From assembly GCF_002551815.1 (NCBI RefSeq), contig NZ_NVPR01000030.1, positions 31,518 to 69,618 of the forward strand: DNA of 38,101 nt, given 5' to 3'. The position numbers and the translations under genes are program-made. Below are positions 31,292 through 38,101 of the stretch, one piece after another (positions within the stretch are counted from its first letter, which is position 1; each line of letters begins with the position of its first letter). The notes under the pieces were generated by a model. The model was not told the origin of the DNA. It saw only the letters and a list, made by a program, of their open reading frames with translations, and did not search any database. Source of the DNA: Bacillus sp. AFS098217 (GTDB taxonomy: Bacteria > Bacillota > Bacilli > Bacillales > Bacillaceae_G).

Positions 31292-32693
31292 ATGTTGTTC
31301 CCATCTCCACTTTCGTAATTTTCTGCCGCTTCTTATTTATATAATAATACACATAGCAGAAAATAATAAATGGAATCCCGCAATACAGTGCCATACGCTG
31401 TTCTGGAATAAACGCTAAACTAATGACAACAATGCTATTTGTAATTAACGCTAAAATAGGAACAATCGGATATAATGGTGTTTTATATTTTAAGTCTTCT
31501 ACCTTTCCACCACCCTTTACGTACTGACTTCTAAAGCGAAGTTGTGACAATGCGATGATAATCCAACTTGCAACTGCTGATAATCCAGCAATAGATAGTA
31601 AATACATATATACCGTATCTTCTGCAAAAATACTTGTTAATAGAGATAATGCCGCTACCGCAATTGTAACCACTAACGCTGTAATTGGAATACCACGCTT
31701 ATTTACCTTTTTGAAAGAAAGTGGTGCCATTCCTTCATTTGCAAGTGACCATAGTATACGTGTTGCTGCGTATAACCCTGAATTTGCTACAGATAATAAA
31801 GCAGTGATAATAACAAAGTTCATAATATCTGCTGCATATGGAATACCGATTTTATCAAATACAACAACGAATGGACTTTCAATAACTCCCGCATCTTTCC
31901 ATGAAATTAATCCTACTAAAATCGTCATTGTTAAAATAAAGAATAACATAATGCGCCATACTGTATTGCGAATTGCCCGCGGGATTGTTTTTTCTGGTTC
32001 TTGACTCTCCCCTGCTGCAATTCCGATTAACTCTGTTCCTTGGAATGAAAAGTTAACTGTAATCATTGTAAGAATTACAGCACCCACTCCATTCGGGAAC
32101 AATCCGCCATCGCTCACAAAGTTAGAAAAAAGAGGGGCTGCTTCTTTTCCGTCATATGGTAAAAAGCCCAATAACGCGCTACCTCCAAGAACAACAAATG
32201 CAATAATTGTAATGACTTTAATACTTGAGAACCAAAACTCTAATTCAGCATAACTCTTTGCTGAGATAGCATTTGACATATATAAAATAACCCCAAATAC
32301 AAGGCACCATACCCAAACATCTACAGATGGAAACCATCTTTTCATCATTAAACCGATTGATGTTAACTCTAAACCAACTGTAACTGCCCATCCAAGCCAG
32401 TACAGCCATCCAATCATAAATCCTGTTCCCGGACCGATAAACTTCGTTGCGTATTTTTGGAAAGAACCAGAAACCGGCATCGCTACCGTCAGCTCACCAA
32501 GGCAAAGCATTGTTAAATACATAATAAATCCACCAACTAAATAAGAAAGAATCGCTCCCCCTGGTCCTGCTTGGTGAATGGTATAGCCTGATCCAAGAAA
32601 AAAACCTGTTCCGATTACACCTCCAAGTGCAATCATAAATAAATGTCTACTCTTCATCGTTCGATGTAATTTCTCGTTCGTTGTTTGCTGCAT
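31269..32693 (-). CDS. Amino-acid permease (APC family, AAT type)
   Basis: A 474-residue transporter with 12 membrane segments. The N-terminus LHRTMKSRHLFMIALGGVIG then TGFFLGSGYTIHQAGPGGAI is the hallmark of the bacterial amino acid transporter (AAT) subfamily. FQGTELIGIAAGESQEPEKT then IPRAIRNTVWRI at about 215-247 is the conserved loop. The closest specificity (arginine, asparagine, GABA, proline) cannot be read. The ribosome site is GGGGAGGATTACG. Its leader contains CodY-like boxes and a cre-like site. Confidence 0.92.
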   Translation of the reverse strand: MQQTTNEKLHRTMKSRHLFMIALGGVIGTGFFLGSGYTIHQAGPGGAILSYLVGGFIMYLTMLCLGELTVAMPVSGSFQKYATKFIGPGTGFMIGWLYWLGWAVTVGLELTSIGLMMKRWFPSVDVWVWCLVFGVILYMSNAISAKSYAELEFWFSSIKVITIIAFVVLGGSALLGFLPYDGKEAAPLFSNFVSDGGLFPNGVGAVILTMITVNFSFQGTELIGIAAGESQEPEKTIPRAIRNTVWRIMLFFILTMTILVGLISWKDAGVIESPFVVVFDKIGIPYAADIMNFVIITALLSVANSGLYAATRILWSLANEGMAPLSFKKVNKRGIPITALVVTIAVAALSLLTSIFAEDTVYMYLLSIAGLSAVASWIIIALSQLRFRSQYVKGGGKVEDLKYKTPLYPIVPILALITNSIVVISLAFIPEQRMALYCGIPFIIFCYVYYYINKKRQKITKVEMGTTYETNSQA

Positions 32694-32732
32694 CGTAATC
32701 CTCCCCTACAAATACCCTCTATCTCTTTTTAA

Positions 32733-32747
32733 AATTTTCTGATAACA
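32733..32747. promoter_or_regulatory. CodY-like box 1
   Basis: AATTTTCTGATAACA matches 12 of 15 bases of the CodY motif AATTTTCWGAAAATT. It lies 40 bp before the permease start. Confidence 0.5.
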
Positions 32748-32757
32748 AAAATATACA

Positions 32758-32771
32758 CGAAAGCGGTTACA
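32758..32771. promoter_or_regulatory. cre-like site before the permease
   Basis: CGAAAGCGGTTACA matches TGNAANCGNWWNCA at all defined positions except the first. Confidence 0.35.
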
Positions 32772-32790
32772 ATTTCTATATAAAATTAAA

Positions 32791-32805
32791 ACTTTTCTGA
32801 TAAAA
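32791..32805. promoter_or_regulatory. CodY-like box 2
   Basis: ACTTTTCTGATAAAA matches 11 of 15 bases of the CodY motif and repeats the TTTTCTGATAA core of box 1, 58 bp away. Confidence 0.4.
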
Positions 32806-32875
32806 CAATATATTTTTTCATTATCCAGAGATAACTATCCTAGTTTCAGGTAAATAAGGGGTTATTAGGTAAAAT

Positions 32876-32904
32876 ATTCTTACACCATCATTGCATGTAA
32901 GAAT
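32876..32904 (-). terminator. Terminator of the gln operon
   Basis: A perfect 9-bp stem, ATTCTTACA and complement, with an 11-base loop. It overlaps the last permease stop codon. On the minus strand it is followed by ATTTTACC. Confidence 0.6.
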
Positions 32905-33548
32905 TAACGAATTTCTAACCTTCTAGATACAAGTGATAATCCATAATTCACAATGAAATACATACAAGCAGCCAACATAAATGTAGGAATCATATAATTC
33001 ACATTCTGGCCATTAATAATTTGGGCATTATGCATAAGTTCTGGCAATGAAATCACAACCGCTAGTGACGTGTCCTTCAATAACGAAATAAATTGACTAA
33101 CAAGCGGTGGTACCATGCGTCTCAATGCTTGTGGCAAAATAATGTGCCAAAGCGTTTGCACATATGATAAACCTGAAGCACGCCCTGCTTCAATTTGTCC
33201 CTTTTCAATTGATAATAAACCGCTGCGAACAATTTCTGAAATCATCGCTGCTTCAAATATCGTTAAAGCGACTATAGCCGCCGTTTTAATCTCTAGTTTC
33301 AGCCCCGCCTCCGGGAGTGCAAAATACGTAAAGAAAATAATTAAAAGCAGCGGTAAATTACGAATGATTTCAACAATAACAGCTAATAATTGCGATACAA
33401 CAGGTATTTTTGTATAACGCAAGGTTCCAACTATACTACCAATAATAAAACTAAGTAAAATAGCTATAACAGCTATTTCTAACGTCACAAATAACCCTTT
33501 TAATAAAAACAGAAAATGATCCCCTGTGTAAGCACCTCGAAAATCCAT
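32904..33548 (-). CDS. glnP: Polar amino-acid ABC transporter permease (GlnP-like)
   Basis: A 214-residue HisMQ-type permease with about five membrane helices. The ATPase-docking loop is GQIEAGRASGLSYVQTLWHI, followed by ILPQALRRMVPPLVSQFISL and LKDTSLAVVISLPEL, the family signature. It starts on the base after the stop of the preceding permease gene. Last gene of the operon. It forms a heterodimeric channel with the upstream permease. Confidence 0.9.
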   Translation of the reverse strand: MDFRGAYTGDHFLFLLKGLFVTLEIAVIAILLSFIIGSIVGTLRYTKIPVVSQLLAVIVEIIRNLPLLLIIFFTYFALPEAGLKLEIKTAAIVALTIFEAAMISEIVRSGLLSIEKGQIEAGRASGLSYVQTLWHIILPQALRRMVPPLVSQFISLLKDTSLAVVISLPELMHNAQIINGQNVNYMIPTFMLAACMYFIVNYGLSLVSRRLEIR

Positions 33549-34205
33549 CTACACCGCTCCCTTCGCCAAGCGTTTCTCAAAATAACGCACAAGCATACTA
33601 AGCGGTACAGTTAAAAGTAAATAAAACATACCGACAAATATATATACATCAAATGTAACGAATGTTCTCGTTGAAATTAAATCTCCTTGATACATTAAAT
33701 CCGCTCCGGCAATAATTCCAAGGATAGAGGAGTTTTTCACTAAATTAAGAAATTGATTTCCTAGCGGTGGAATTACAATTTTAATAGCCTGTGGTAACAC
33801 GATATAATACATTGCTTGTACATACGTTAAACCAGAAGAACGTGCCGCTTCCATCTGCCCTTTTGCAACTGACATAATTCCAGCCCGAATTGCTTCTGCA
33901 ATAAAAGCAGCCGTGTATATCGTCAGTGCAGCCGTTCCCGCAACGAATCCATTTAATGTGACACCTATTACTGGAAACGCAAAATAAAACGCAAACGCAA
34001 TTAAAACGATCGGGATATTTCGAACAAACTCTACGTAGGCTGTACCAATCCAATTCAGAACTCGAATAGGCGCAATTCGCATCACCGCCATCATAACGCC
34101 AAGAATAAAACTTCCAATTAACGCTACAACACTAGACATCACTGTATATTTAAATCCTTCTAAATATAGATCCATATTATTTGTCAAAATAGAAAAATCA
34201 AGCAA
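33549..34205 (-). CDS. glnM: Polar amino-acid ABC transporter permease (GlnM-like)
   Basis: A 218-residue HisMQ-type permease, paralogous to its neighbour. It carries GQMEAARSSGLTYVQAMYYI, then VLPQAIKIVIPPLGNQFLNL and VKNSSILGIIAGADL. GGGGGGAGCG precedes the ATG. It is separated from the binding-protein gene by about 260 bases that hold a hairpin and a bcr1-like repeat, unlike the tight spacing elsewhere in the operon. Confidence 0.9.
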   Translation of the reverse strand: MLDFSILTNNMDLYLEGFKYTVMSSVVALIGSFILGVMMAVMRIAPIRVLNWIGTAYVEFVRNIPIVLIAFAFYFAFPVIGVTLNGFVAGTAALTIYTAAFIAEAIRAGIMSVAKGQMEAARSSGLTYVQAMYYIVLPQAIKIVIPPLGNQFLNLVKNSSILGIIAGADLMYQGDLISTRTFVTFDVYIFVGMFYLLLTVPLSMLVRYFEKRLAKGAV

Positions 34206-34231
34206 ACGCTCCCCCCTCTTTCTTTACAAGA

Positions 34232-34256
34232 AGAGGATGAGTATCTCTCATCCTCT
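34232..34256 (-). other. Intercistronic hairpin in the gln operon
   Basis: AGAGGATGAG and its exact complement with a 5-base loop. No T-tract follows on the minus strand, so it is more likely an RNA stability or processing element than a terminator. Confidence 0.5.
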
Positions 34257-34272
34257 CACTCTTCCTATCATC

Positions 34273-34463
34273 TATATAAATCCACTTTTATTTTTCAACA
34301 TATAAGTCAGTGCTATGAAGAACAAAAGGTGACCTGCACTCGTTTTCTCGCTTTGTTTTAACTTGGCATGGGGCAGGAAGATGATCTGACCGCTTCTATA
34401 CATGATTGGACGCTCTCTCATCTAAAAAGAAAGGTTTTATGTCGTTTTTTCAATTTGTATTTA
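34273..34463 (+). repeat. bcr1-like repeat inside the gln operon (copy 3)
   Basis: It shares TATATAAATCC, CATATAAGTC, TGCTATGAAGAACAAAA, TGACCTGCACTCGTTTTCTC, GGCATGGGGCAGGAA, GACCGCTTCTATACATG and a TTTTTTCAATTTGTA end with the other copies. It ends about 2 bases from the glnH stop codon. ATCTAT occurs at both borders. Confidence 0.65.
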
Positions 34464-34464
34464 T

Positions 34465-35295
34465 CTATTTCTCTGGCTTTTCACCAATCCATTTCTCATA
34501 TAACTTGTCATACTCTCCATTTGCTTTCATTTCTTTTATTAAATCATTTATCTCTTTCGTTAAATCTGTTGCACCTTTTTGAGCAGCAATTCCATACGGT
34601 TCATCCGTAAAGATTTTCCCAACGACTTGGTAATTTGCATCTTGTTTTGCCATTCCATATAAAATCGCATTATCTGTTGTAAGTACATCTCCCTGACCTG
34701 CTTTTAATGCTGTAAATGCCTCACTATAATTTTCAAATTCTAGTACCGTTGCTTCCGGTGACTTTTGACGAATATTATTTGTAGATGTAGATCCTTTTAC
34801 TGCTAATACTTTTACACCCTTTTTCACATCATCAATACTTTTAATATTACTTCCCTTTTTCACAAGTAAAGATTGGCCAGCTTTAAAATATACATCTGAA
34901 AAATCAACCTCTTTTTTACGTTCTTCCGTAATTGTCATTGTGGCAATAATCGTATCAATATCCCCATTTTTCAGCATTGGAATACGCGTTTTAGAAGTCA
35001 CTTCTTTTAATTCTAATTTGTTCTCATCTCCAAGAATTTTTTTCGCAAGCGCCTTTGCTATATCAATATCAAATCCCTCTACCTTTCCGGTTGAAGGATT
35101 TTTTAATCCAAACAAATTCGTATCATTTTTCACACCAACTACTAATTTTCCACGTTTCTTAATCTGTTCCACAACTCCGCCTTGTTTTGTATTTGTTTCT
35201 TTTGCCTCTTCTTTTTTATTTCCACATCCTGCAACAATAAGCGTGAATAAACAAGCAAAGACAATAAGGGCGAACATTTTTTTCATTTTAATCAT
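34465..35295 (-). CDS. glnH: Polar amino-acid-binding lipoprotein (Glu/Gln/Asp type)
   Basis: A 276-residue SBP family 3 lipoprotein. The signal MIKMKKMFALIVFACLFTLI ends in the lipobox VAGC. The fold is clear: GKLVVGVKNDTNLFGLKNPS, VEGFDIDIAKALAKKIL, TSKTRIPMLKNGDIDTIIAT then MTITEERKKEVDFSDVY, VLAVKGSTSTNNI and TDEPYGIAAQKG. These resemble glutamate/glutamine/aspartate binding proteins. GGAGG lies 6 bases before the ATG, 12 bases after glnQ. A repeat element abuts its stop codon. Confidence 0.93.
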   Translation of the reverse strand: MIKMKKMFALIVFACLFTLIVAGCGNKKEEAKETNTKQGGVVEQIKKRGKLVVGVKNDTNLFGLKNPSTGKVEGFDIDIAKALAKKILGDENKLELKEVTSKTRIPMLKNGDIDTIIATMTITEERKKEVDFSDVYFKAGQSLLVKKGSNIKSIDDVKKGVKVLAVKGSTSTNNIRQKSPEATVLEFENYSEAFTALKAGQGDVLTTDNAILYGMAKQDANYQVVGKIFTDEPYGIAAQKGATDLTKEINDLIKEMKANGEYDKLYEKWIGEKPEK

Positions 35296-35307
35296 CGTGT
35301 TCCTCCT

Positions 35308-36039
35308 CTAATGATTTAGCACTCGTCTTAAAAATAACCGTGCCCTTTCCTGCTCTGGGTTAACAAAAAAAGCTGTTGGCGTCGTATCCTCGATAATCTG
35401 TCCCTCATCCATAAACAAAATTCGATCTGCTACTTCACGTGCGAATCCCATCTCATGCGTTACAACAACCATTGTCATTCCTTCTTTAGCTAACGCTTTC
35501 ATAACATCAAGTACTTCACCAATCATTTCAGGATCAAGAGCAGATGTCGGCTCATCAAACAACATAATTTCCGGCTGCATCGCTAATCCCCTAGCAATCG
35601 CTACCCTTTGTTGCTGTCCACCAGATAATTGATGTGGATATGCACCTGCTTTTTCTGGAATCCCTACCTTTTCCAAATAAAACATAGCCGTTTTCTCAGC
35701 CTCTTCTTTTGAAATCTTATTCACCTTAATCGGTGCTAATGTAATATTTTGAAGCACTGTTTTATGTGGATATAAATGAAAATGCTGAAAAACCATCCCT
35801 ATATTTCTCCGCAACCCATTCATATCCGTTTTGGTGTGATGCACTTCTACACCTTGTACGATTAATTCTCCATCTGTAATTGTTTCAAGTTGGTTTATAC
35901 AGCGCAGCAATGTACTCTTTCCTGATCCTGAAGGACCTACAATAACAACGACCTCACCCTTTTGGACTTGGAGATTAATACTTTTTAAAACTTGGAAGTT
36001 ACCATAATATTTATTTACATCACGAAACGCAATCAACAT
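35308..36039 (-). CDS. glnQ: Polar amino-acid ABC transporter ATPase
   Basis: A 243-residue ATPase. Walker A is GPSGSGKST (Lys41), the Q-loop [17 protein letters not shown], the signature [15 protein letters not shown], Walker [15 protein letters not shown] and the switch [10 protein letters not shown], all intact and typical of GlnQ/HisP. First gene of glnQ-glnH-glnM-glnP, the order known from B. subtilis. A G-rich ribosome site (AAGGGGGGAG) directly precedes the ATG. A bcr1-like repeat lies 70 bp upstream, so the promoter must be in or near it. Confidence 0.93.
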   Translation of the reverse strand: MLIAFRDVNKYYGNFQVLKSINLQVQKGEVVVIVGPSGSGKSTLLRCINQLETITDGELIVQGVEVHHTKTDMNGLRRNIGMVFQHFHLYPHKTVLQNITLAPIKVNKISKEEAEKTAMFYLEKVGIPEKAGAYPHQLSGGQQQRVAIARGLAMQPEIMLFDEPTSALDPEMIGEVLDVMKALAKEGMTMVVVTHEMGFAREVADRILFMDEGQIIEDTTPTAFFVNPEQERARLFLRRVLNH

Positions 36040-36107
36040 ACTCCCCCCTTCCCCCTACAAAGCATGTACATTCTTTTTATATTCAAAAACGCCCTAAAAA
36101 ATAACCA

Positions 36108-36300
36108 TATAAATCCATTTTGATTTTTCGACATCTACATCCCTGCTATCCAGAATTAAAAGTAACCTACACTCGTTTGCTCGTTCTGTTCTTACTTCGC
36201 ATGTGGCAAAAACAGGTACTGACCGCTTCTATGCATGGCCTGATGCTCTCTCCCGCCTAAAAGGAGGGGTTTTATGCCTTTTTTTAATTGATGTATATGC
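36108..36300 (+). repeat. bcr1-like repeat upstream of glnQ (copy 4)
   Basis: The same blocks as the copies at 34273 and 37948 (ATAAATCCATTTTGATTTTT, CCTGCTATCCAGAA, TGACCGCTTCTATGCATGGC, CTCTCTCCCGCC, GGGTTTTATG), with several substitutions. It separates glnQ from the terminator of the alanine symporter gene. Confidence 0.65.
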
Positions 36301-36314
36301 AGATTCTCCGTTTT

Positions 36315-36360
36315 ACAAACAAAAAAAGCAAAGGGAGCTCCCTTTGCTTTTTTTGTTTGT
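36315..36360. terminator. 46-bp perfect palindrome terminator
   Basis: Positions 36315-36360 equal their own reverse complement (arms of 23 bp, core GGGAGCTCCC, ends ACAAACAAAAAAAG and complement). It lies 6 bases past the symporter stop and works in either direction. Confidence 0.85.
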
Positions 36361-36366
36361 ATCTTC

Positions 36367-37827
36367 TTATGACACTTCTTCTTTTTTATTTTTCCCGTAT
36401 TCATGCTCCCAGAAATCAGCATTTTTGATTCCTAATTCTTTTGGGTCAAACACAGGGTCTTTCCCTTCTTTTTTCTGCTTTTCATAGTCCTTTAATGCAA
36501 GGAGAGCTGGCTTCTGTAAGAATAAAATCGCAATAATGTTAACCCATGCCATAATTCCTACACCAATATCACCAAGAGCCCAAGCTGTTTCTGCTGTTTT
36601 CACGCAACCATAGAATACAACTCCTAGAAAAACGAATTTTAATATAAGCGACATCCACGGACGATCCTTATCACGATTTAAATATGCAATATTTGTCTCT
36701 GCAATGTAGTAATACGCCATAATTGTTGTGAAAGCAAAGAAGAATAGAGAAATAGCTACGAAACCGCTTCCAAACCCAGGGAAAACAGATTCTACTGCCG
36801 CCTGTGTATATCCAGGACCTGGCTGTGCACCATTTAGCTTATTTACGATGAAGTTTTTTCCGCTTGCATCAAATACGTTATACATGCCTGTAATAATCAT
36901 CATAAATGCTGTTGCTGAACAAACAAATAATGTATCAATGTAAACGGAAAATGCTTGCACTAAACCTTGTTTAGCTGGATGCGATACTTCAGCAGCTGCG
37001 GCAGCATGCGGGCCAGTCCCTTGTCCTGCCTCATTTGAATAAATACCACGTTTTACGCCCCAAGAAATTGCTAAACCAATAATCCCACCAAAAGCAGCTT
37101 CTAAAGCAAATGCACTTTTTAAAATCAACATAAACGCTTCTGGTAATTTTTCAATATTCATAGCTACAATTACACAAGCTACAAGAATATATCCAACTGC
37201 CATAAATGGCACAACAACTTGCGCTACGTTAACAATTCGCTTAACTCCTCCAAAAATAATAAGCGCTAATACAACTACTAATACTGCTCCTGATACAGAT
37301 GTGCTAACACCGAAAGCTGTTTCCAAACTTACAGCAATACTATTTGCTTGAACACCTGGTAGTAACGTCCCAGTTGCTAAAATTGTCGCCGCAACAAATA
37401 CGAGAGCGTACCATTTAATTCCTAGTCCTTTTTCAATGTAGTAAGCTGGGCCACCACGGAATTGACCTTGGTGCTTCGTTTTGTATATTTGTGCAAGCGT
37501 CGATTCTACATAAGCAGACCCTGCACCTAAAAAAGCTACCGCCCACATCCAAAATACAGCCCCTGGACCACCAAATGCGATTGCTGTTGCAACACCAGCA
37601 ATATTTCCTGTTCCTACGCGCCCAGATAATGAGAGTGCTAGCGCTTGGAATGAAGAAACACCTGCTTCTGATTTTTCCCCTTGAAATGTAAGCTTCACCA
37701 TTTCGCCCACATGTCTAACTTGTAAAAATCTCGTTCGAATTGAAAAATATAAACCTACGCCTAAACATAAATAAACGAGTGCGGGACTCCATACAATATT
37801 ATTTAACCAATTTACGAAAGTCTCCAA
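36367..37827 (-). CDS. Sodium:alanine symporter (AGCS family)
   Basis: A 486-residue transporter with about 10-11 membrane segments. The AGCS signature is present as GRVGTGNIAGVATAIAFGGP then GAVFWMWAVAF (about residues 69-99). GGPAYYIEKGLG and SNEAGQGTGPHAAAAAEVSH are further conserved blocks. It imports alanine or glycine with sodium. The start is a TTG (METFVNWLNN), supported by GGGGAGGGGGAATAAT upstream. It ends with a charged tail (EHEYGKNKKEEVS). Single-gene unit. Confidence 0.93.
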   Translation of the reverse strand: METFVNWLNNIVWSPALVYLCLGVGLYFSIRTRFLQVRHVGEMVKLTFQGEKSEAGVSSFQALALSLSGRVGTGNIAGVATAIAFGGPGAVFWMWAVAFLGAGSAYVESTLAQIYKTKHQGQFRGGPAYYIEKGLGIKWYALVFVAATILATGTLLPGVQANSIAVSLETAFGVSTSVSGAVLVVVLALIIFGGVKRIVNVAQVVVPFMAVGYILVACVIVAMNIEKLPEAFMLILKSAFALEAAFGGIIGLAISWGVKRGIYSNEAGQGTGPHAAAAAEVSHPAKQGLVQAFSVYIDTLFVCSATAFMMIITGMYNVFDASGKNFIVNKLNGAQPGPGYTQAAVESVFPGFGSGFVAISLFFFAFTTIMAYYYIAETNIAYLNRDKDRPWMSLILKFVFLGVVFYGCVKTAETAWALGDIGVGIMAWVNIIAILFLQKPALLALKDYEKQKKEGKDPVFDPKELGIKNADFWEHEYGKNKKEEVS

Positions 37828-37947
37828 ATTATTCCCCCTCCCCTTTTATAAAGAATATTCAGAATATATATAAAATTATAAATGTATATGTAATCTATGA
37901 CAATATTATTTTAATAAAGCAAACATATTTTTGCATAAAAAAACAAA

Positions 37948-38101
37948 GTATATATACAGTTTGATTTTCCAGCATATAAATCGCTGCTATGAAGAACAAA
38001 AAGTGACCTGTACTCGTTTTCTCTCTTTGTTTTAACTTGGCATGGGGCAGGAAAAGGATCTGACCGCTTCTATGCATGGCCAGATGCTCTCTCCCACCCA
38101 A
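37948..38101 (+). repeat. bcr1-like repeat cut by the window end (copy 5)
   Basis: It begins GTATATATACAGTTTGATTT and contains every block seen in the other copies up to the terminal CTCTCTCCCACC. It retains the 57-bp segment missing from the copy at 7737. Confidence 0.65.

Noticed and set aside
36192-36422. Minus-strand reading frame of 76 residues
   Set aside because: It spans the repeat, the palindromic terminator and the symporter 3' end.
37895-38101. Minus-strand reading frame of 68 residues at the window end
   Set aside because: It lies wholly within or beside a bcr1-like repeat; such frames recur in each copy and are artefacts.

Overview
The window reads as chromosomal DNA of a Bacillus cereus-group bacterium (low GC, strong GGAGG ribosome sites, several TTG/GTG starts). 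Supporting signs are a phosphatidylcholine-preferring phospholipase C gene and an immune inhibitor A2 metalloprotease gene, each with a PlcR-like box, plus two dispersed short repeat families typical of this group. No rRNA, tRNA, CRISPR, phage or complete insertion sequence was found.

Layout. 1-3.8 kb: two repeat remnants, a small membrane protein/XRE regulator pair, a secreted 3D-domain cell-wall protein with an exact WalR-type box, a soluble chemotaxis-type signalling protein, and a small unknown gene. 4.0-10.5 kb: plcB, a butanediol dehydrogenase (bdhA) divergent from an MFS exporter, and inhA2 with a structured leader. The sphingomyelinase gene that normally accompanies plcB is absent. 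10.8-15.3 kb: ribose operon rbsR-rbsK-(rbsD-rbsA-rbsC)-rbsB-tal on the minus strand. It is broken: rbsK runs into the first seven codons of rbsD, which is joined directly to the interior of rbsC, so most of rbsD, all of rbsA and the start of rbsC are gone. rbsC also has a one-base frameshift. 15.4-17.5 kb: marR-emrB type drug efflux operon. 17.6-18.3 kb: a gene-less stretch holding a candidate small RNA. 18.4-24.0 kb: oppDFBCA oligopeptide importer. 24.1-27.3 kb: a 38-residue membrane peptide, a universal stress protein, a small unknown gene, and an MFS exporter with a downstream ArsR-like regulator. 27.3-30.9 kb: a lipoprotein with cell-wall-binding type repeats, divergent from an OmpR/EnvZ-type two-component system. 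30.9-32.7 kb: OsmC-like protein and an amino-acid permease with CodY-like sites. 32.9-36.0 kb: glnQ-glnH-permease-permease polar amino-acid importer interrupted by a repeat. 36.4-37.8 kb: sodium:alanine symporter.

Functionally the region combines nutrient uptake (peptides, amino acids, formerly ribose), extracellular degradation under PlcR (plcB, inhA2), envelope maintenance (3D protein, cell-wall-binding lipoprotein) and efflux. InhA2 could supply peptides to Opp, though nothing in the sequence ties them into one regulon. I did not find a clearly new multi-gene system. The most interesting items are non-coding or decay events: the rbs deletion, the inhA2 leader, the 89-nt RNA candidate, the WalR box, three motifs phased at 21 bp, and the long inverted repeat ahead of the MFS gene at 25.3 kb.
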